From Microcoleaceae cyanobacterium UBA9251 (GTDB lineage Bacteria; Cyanobacteriota; Cyanobacteriia; Cyanobacteriales; Microcoleaceae), in contig DPLL01000490.1 in the NCBI GenBank assembly GCA_003542015.1, positions 1 through 6,161 of the forward strand: 6,161 nt of DNA, given 5' to 3'. A program made the translations under genes and the position numbers. Positions 5,388 through 6,161 of this stretch are shown here, one piece after another. Numbering within the stretch: position 1 is the first letter of the stretch; every line of letters starts with the position of its first letter. The notes below the pieces were generated by a model. It was not told the DNA's origin. It saw only the letters and a list, made by a program, of their open reading frames with translations, and did no database searches.

Positions 5388-5490
5388 CAACTAACAGTTA
5401 ACAGTTAACAGTTAACAGTTAACAGTTAACAACTAACAGTTAACAACTAACAATTAACAGTTAACAGTTAACAGTTAACAACTAACAATT
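5379..5490. repeat. Heptanucleotide tandem repeat (STRR-like), 16 units
   Basis: Exactly 16 consecutive 7-bp units, consensus AACARYT, with no indel: nine AACAGTT, five AACAACT and two AACAATT. This fits the heptanucleotide short tandemly repeated repetitive (STRR) sequences known from filamentous cyanobacteria. The first unit encodes the last two Asn codons of the STAND ATPase, and its stop TAA (5385-5387) spans units 1-2. The last unit supplies two bases of the minus-strand transpeptidase stop (5489-5491). The array therefore makes up the whole gap between the two convergent genes. Confidence 0.95.
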
Positions 5491-6004
5491 AAGATTTGTG
5501 CACCACCACGGGTGTTCCCACCGACGCCCATTCAAATAGCCATTTAGCGTGATTTACAGCCACATTTGTACAGCCGTGAGTGACGGGATTGCCAAACAAA
5601 TTGTGCCAGTAAGCGCCATGAATTGCCATGCCTCCATCGTAATACATTGTATAGGGAACGTCGGGCACATCGTAGTCGGGCCCAGTCATCCTCGCAACGC
5701 GGTATTTGGTTTGAACGGCAAAAGTTCCCGTGCGGGTGGGAGTCGATGATTTTCCACTGGAAATAGTTACAGCATAAACGGGTTTATTTCCTTCCCAAGC
5801 CACTAACTTTTGTCGGGACAAATCAATTTCTATCCAGCGCTGGCTGGATTCTTGCAACTGCATAATTCTATTGGCAATTATGTTGTGCTGCTGGTCGGTA
5901 ATTGCGACAGTTGAACCGCCGCAGAAAACAGCAACAGTCAGGGCGCAGCTTGCTATTAAAGTTCCAGCGCGACGCAAGTAAGTTGAGTTGATAATGCTTT
6001 TCAT
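5489..6004 (-). CDS. Exported L,D-transpeptidase (YkuD domain)
   Basis: 171-residue YkuD-fold cysteine transpeptidase. The family makes 3-3 cross-links in peptidoglycan or attaches proteins to it, and acts in the periplasm. The N-terminus (basic residues to R12, hydrophobic about 13-34, possible cleavage after A34 in STVA|IT) is a signal peptide or anchor. The domain spans about residues 57-169: WIEIDLSRQKLVAWEG (57-72), PTRTGTFAV (89-97), GGMAIHG (124-130, H129), and the catalytic HGCTNV (143-148) with H143 and Cys145. The usual HGCxR arginine is Asn here, a variant seen in other L,D-transpeptidases. There is no LysM or other wall-binding domain. An IASC lipobox-like match at 17-20 is followed by more hydrophobic sequence, so a lipoprotein is unlikely. 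AGAGG (minus strand, 6013-6017) is well placed as ribosome-binding site. The gene stands alone, convergent with the STAND gene, and its stop overlaps the 7-bp repeat. Confidence 0.92.
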   Translation of the reverse strand: MKSIINSTYLRRAGTLIASCALTVAVFCGGSTVAITDQQHNIIANRIMQLQESSQRWIEIDLSRQKLVAWEGNKPVYAVTISSGKSSTPTRTGTFAVQTKYRVARMTGPDYDVPDVPYTMYYDGGMAIHGAYWHNLFGNPVTHGCTNVAVNHAKWLFEWASVGTPVVVHKS

Positions 6005-6101
6005 TGCTCACACCTCTTCAATCTAGAAAACTACATCTTTGGAGGAATCCTTAATTACAGGATATCTCAATTGATTGTTTGCAGCTTATTTTAGCAACAT
6101 A

Positions 6102-6131
6102 ATGTTAGAATTTTTGTGCAGAAAGTTTCAA
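6102..6131 (-). promoter_or_regulatory. Candidate promoter for the L,D-transpeptidase gene
   Basis: On the minus strand, TTGAAA (6126-6131, 5 of 6 matches to TTGACA) is followed after 18 bases by TAACAT (6102-6107, 4 of 6 matches to TATAAT). Transcription would start near 6095, giving a leader of about 90 bases. That leader contains a short ATCCT/AGGAT inverted repeat (6047-6051 with 6059-6063). This is consensus matching only. Confidence 0.25.
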
Positions 6132-6136
6132 AATTA

Positions 6137-6161
6137 GATCCCCCCCAACCCCCCTTAACAA
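6137..6161. repeat. C-rich motif resembling a cyanobacterial dispersed repeat, cut by window edge
   Basis: GATC is followed by a C-tract totalling seven, AA, a tract of six C, then TTAACAA to the end of the window. On the minus strand it reads as two G-tracts of six and seven separated by TT, then ATC. Such GGGGGGTTGGGGGG-ATC motifs recur between genes in many filamentous cyanobacteria, often as one arm of a hairpin; the partner arm would lie outside the window. Confidence 0.45.

Noticed and set aside
5379..5490. CRISPR-like array
   Set aside because: Units are 7 bp, contiguous, with no spacers; this is a simple tandem repeat.
5549..5749. Plus-strand 66-codon frame opposite the transpeptidase
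   Set aside because: Antisense shadow of the catalytic region of a clear YkuD gene.
5940..5951. Lipobox-like IASC (residues 17-20) in the transpeptidase
   Set aside because: Only about seven hydrophobic residues precede the Cys and the hydrophobic segment continues beyond it, so an ordinary signal peptide or anchor is more likely.

Overview
The window looks like part of a filamentous cyanobacterial chromosome, probably of the Oscillatoriales (Microcoleus/Oscillatoria type). Three exact copies of the HIP1 octamer GCGATCGC (1656-1663, 2026-2033, 4794-4801) and many partial ones support this. So do a heptanucleotide short tandem repeat of the cyanobacterial STRR kind and several typically cyanobacterial small-protein families. 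The genus is inferred from general familiarity; no search was possible.

Layout. At the left, a four-helix membrane protein of the DUF4079 type (27-470, minus) diverges from a lidless Hsp70-like ATPase (555-2144, plus). A short plus-strand cluster follows. It begins with a small conserved cyanobacterial protein (2239-2559), to which a 10-codon ORF (2556-2588) is coupled; this looks like the stump of a lost partner gene. Then come a DUF433 antitoxin-like protein (2613-2858), a HicB antitoxin (2864-3064) and a HicA mRNA-interferase toxin (3061-3270). A hairpin-forming spacer separates them from a convergent gene for a secreted six-cysteine protein (3375-3818, minus). That gene diverges from a STAND/NB-ARC ATPase with an N-terminal vWA-MoxR-associated-type helical domain (3990-5387, plus). 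Last comes an exported L,D-transpeptidase (5489-6004, minus) and its upstream region, ending at the window edge in a C-rich dispersed-repeat-like motif.

How the parts may work together. The left pair is housekeeping or accessory. The middle cluster is a toxin-antitoxin locus in which a DUF433 protein, usually paired with a PIN-like toxin, sits before hicBA instead. The STAND ATPase is the best candidate for a regulated signalling or defence protein. It is flanked by two different tandem repeats: a 9-bp repeat abutting its -10 box, and 16 perfect-length 7-bp units that fill the gap to the transpeptidase gene and overlap both stop codons. The ATPase has no C-terminal WD40 or TPR sensor region, so it is either a compact natural form or a shortened one.

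Most notable signals: the repeat that overlaps two convergent stop codons, the 9-bp promoter repeat, the DUF433-HicB-HicA arrangement, the coupled stump ORF, and the compact STAND protein. No RNA genes, CRISPR array, transposase or attachment site were seen.
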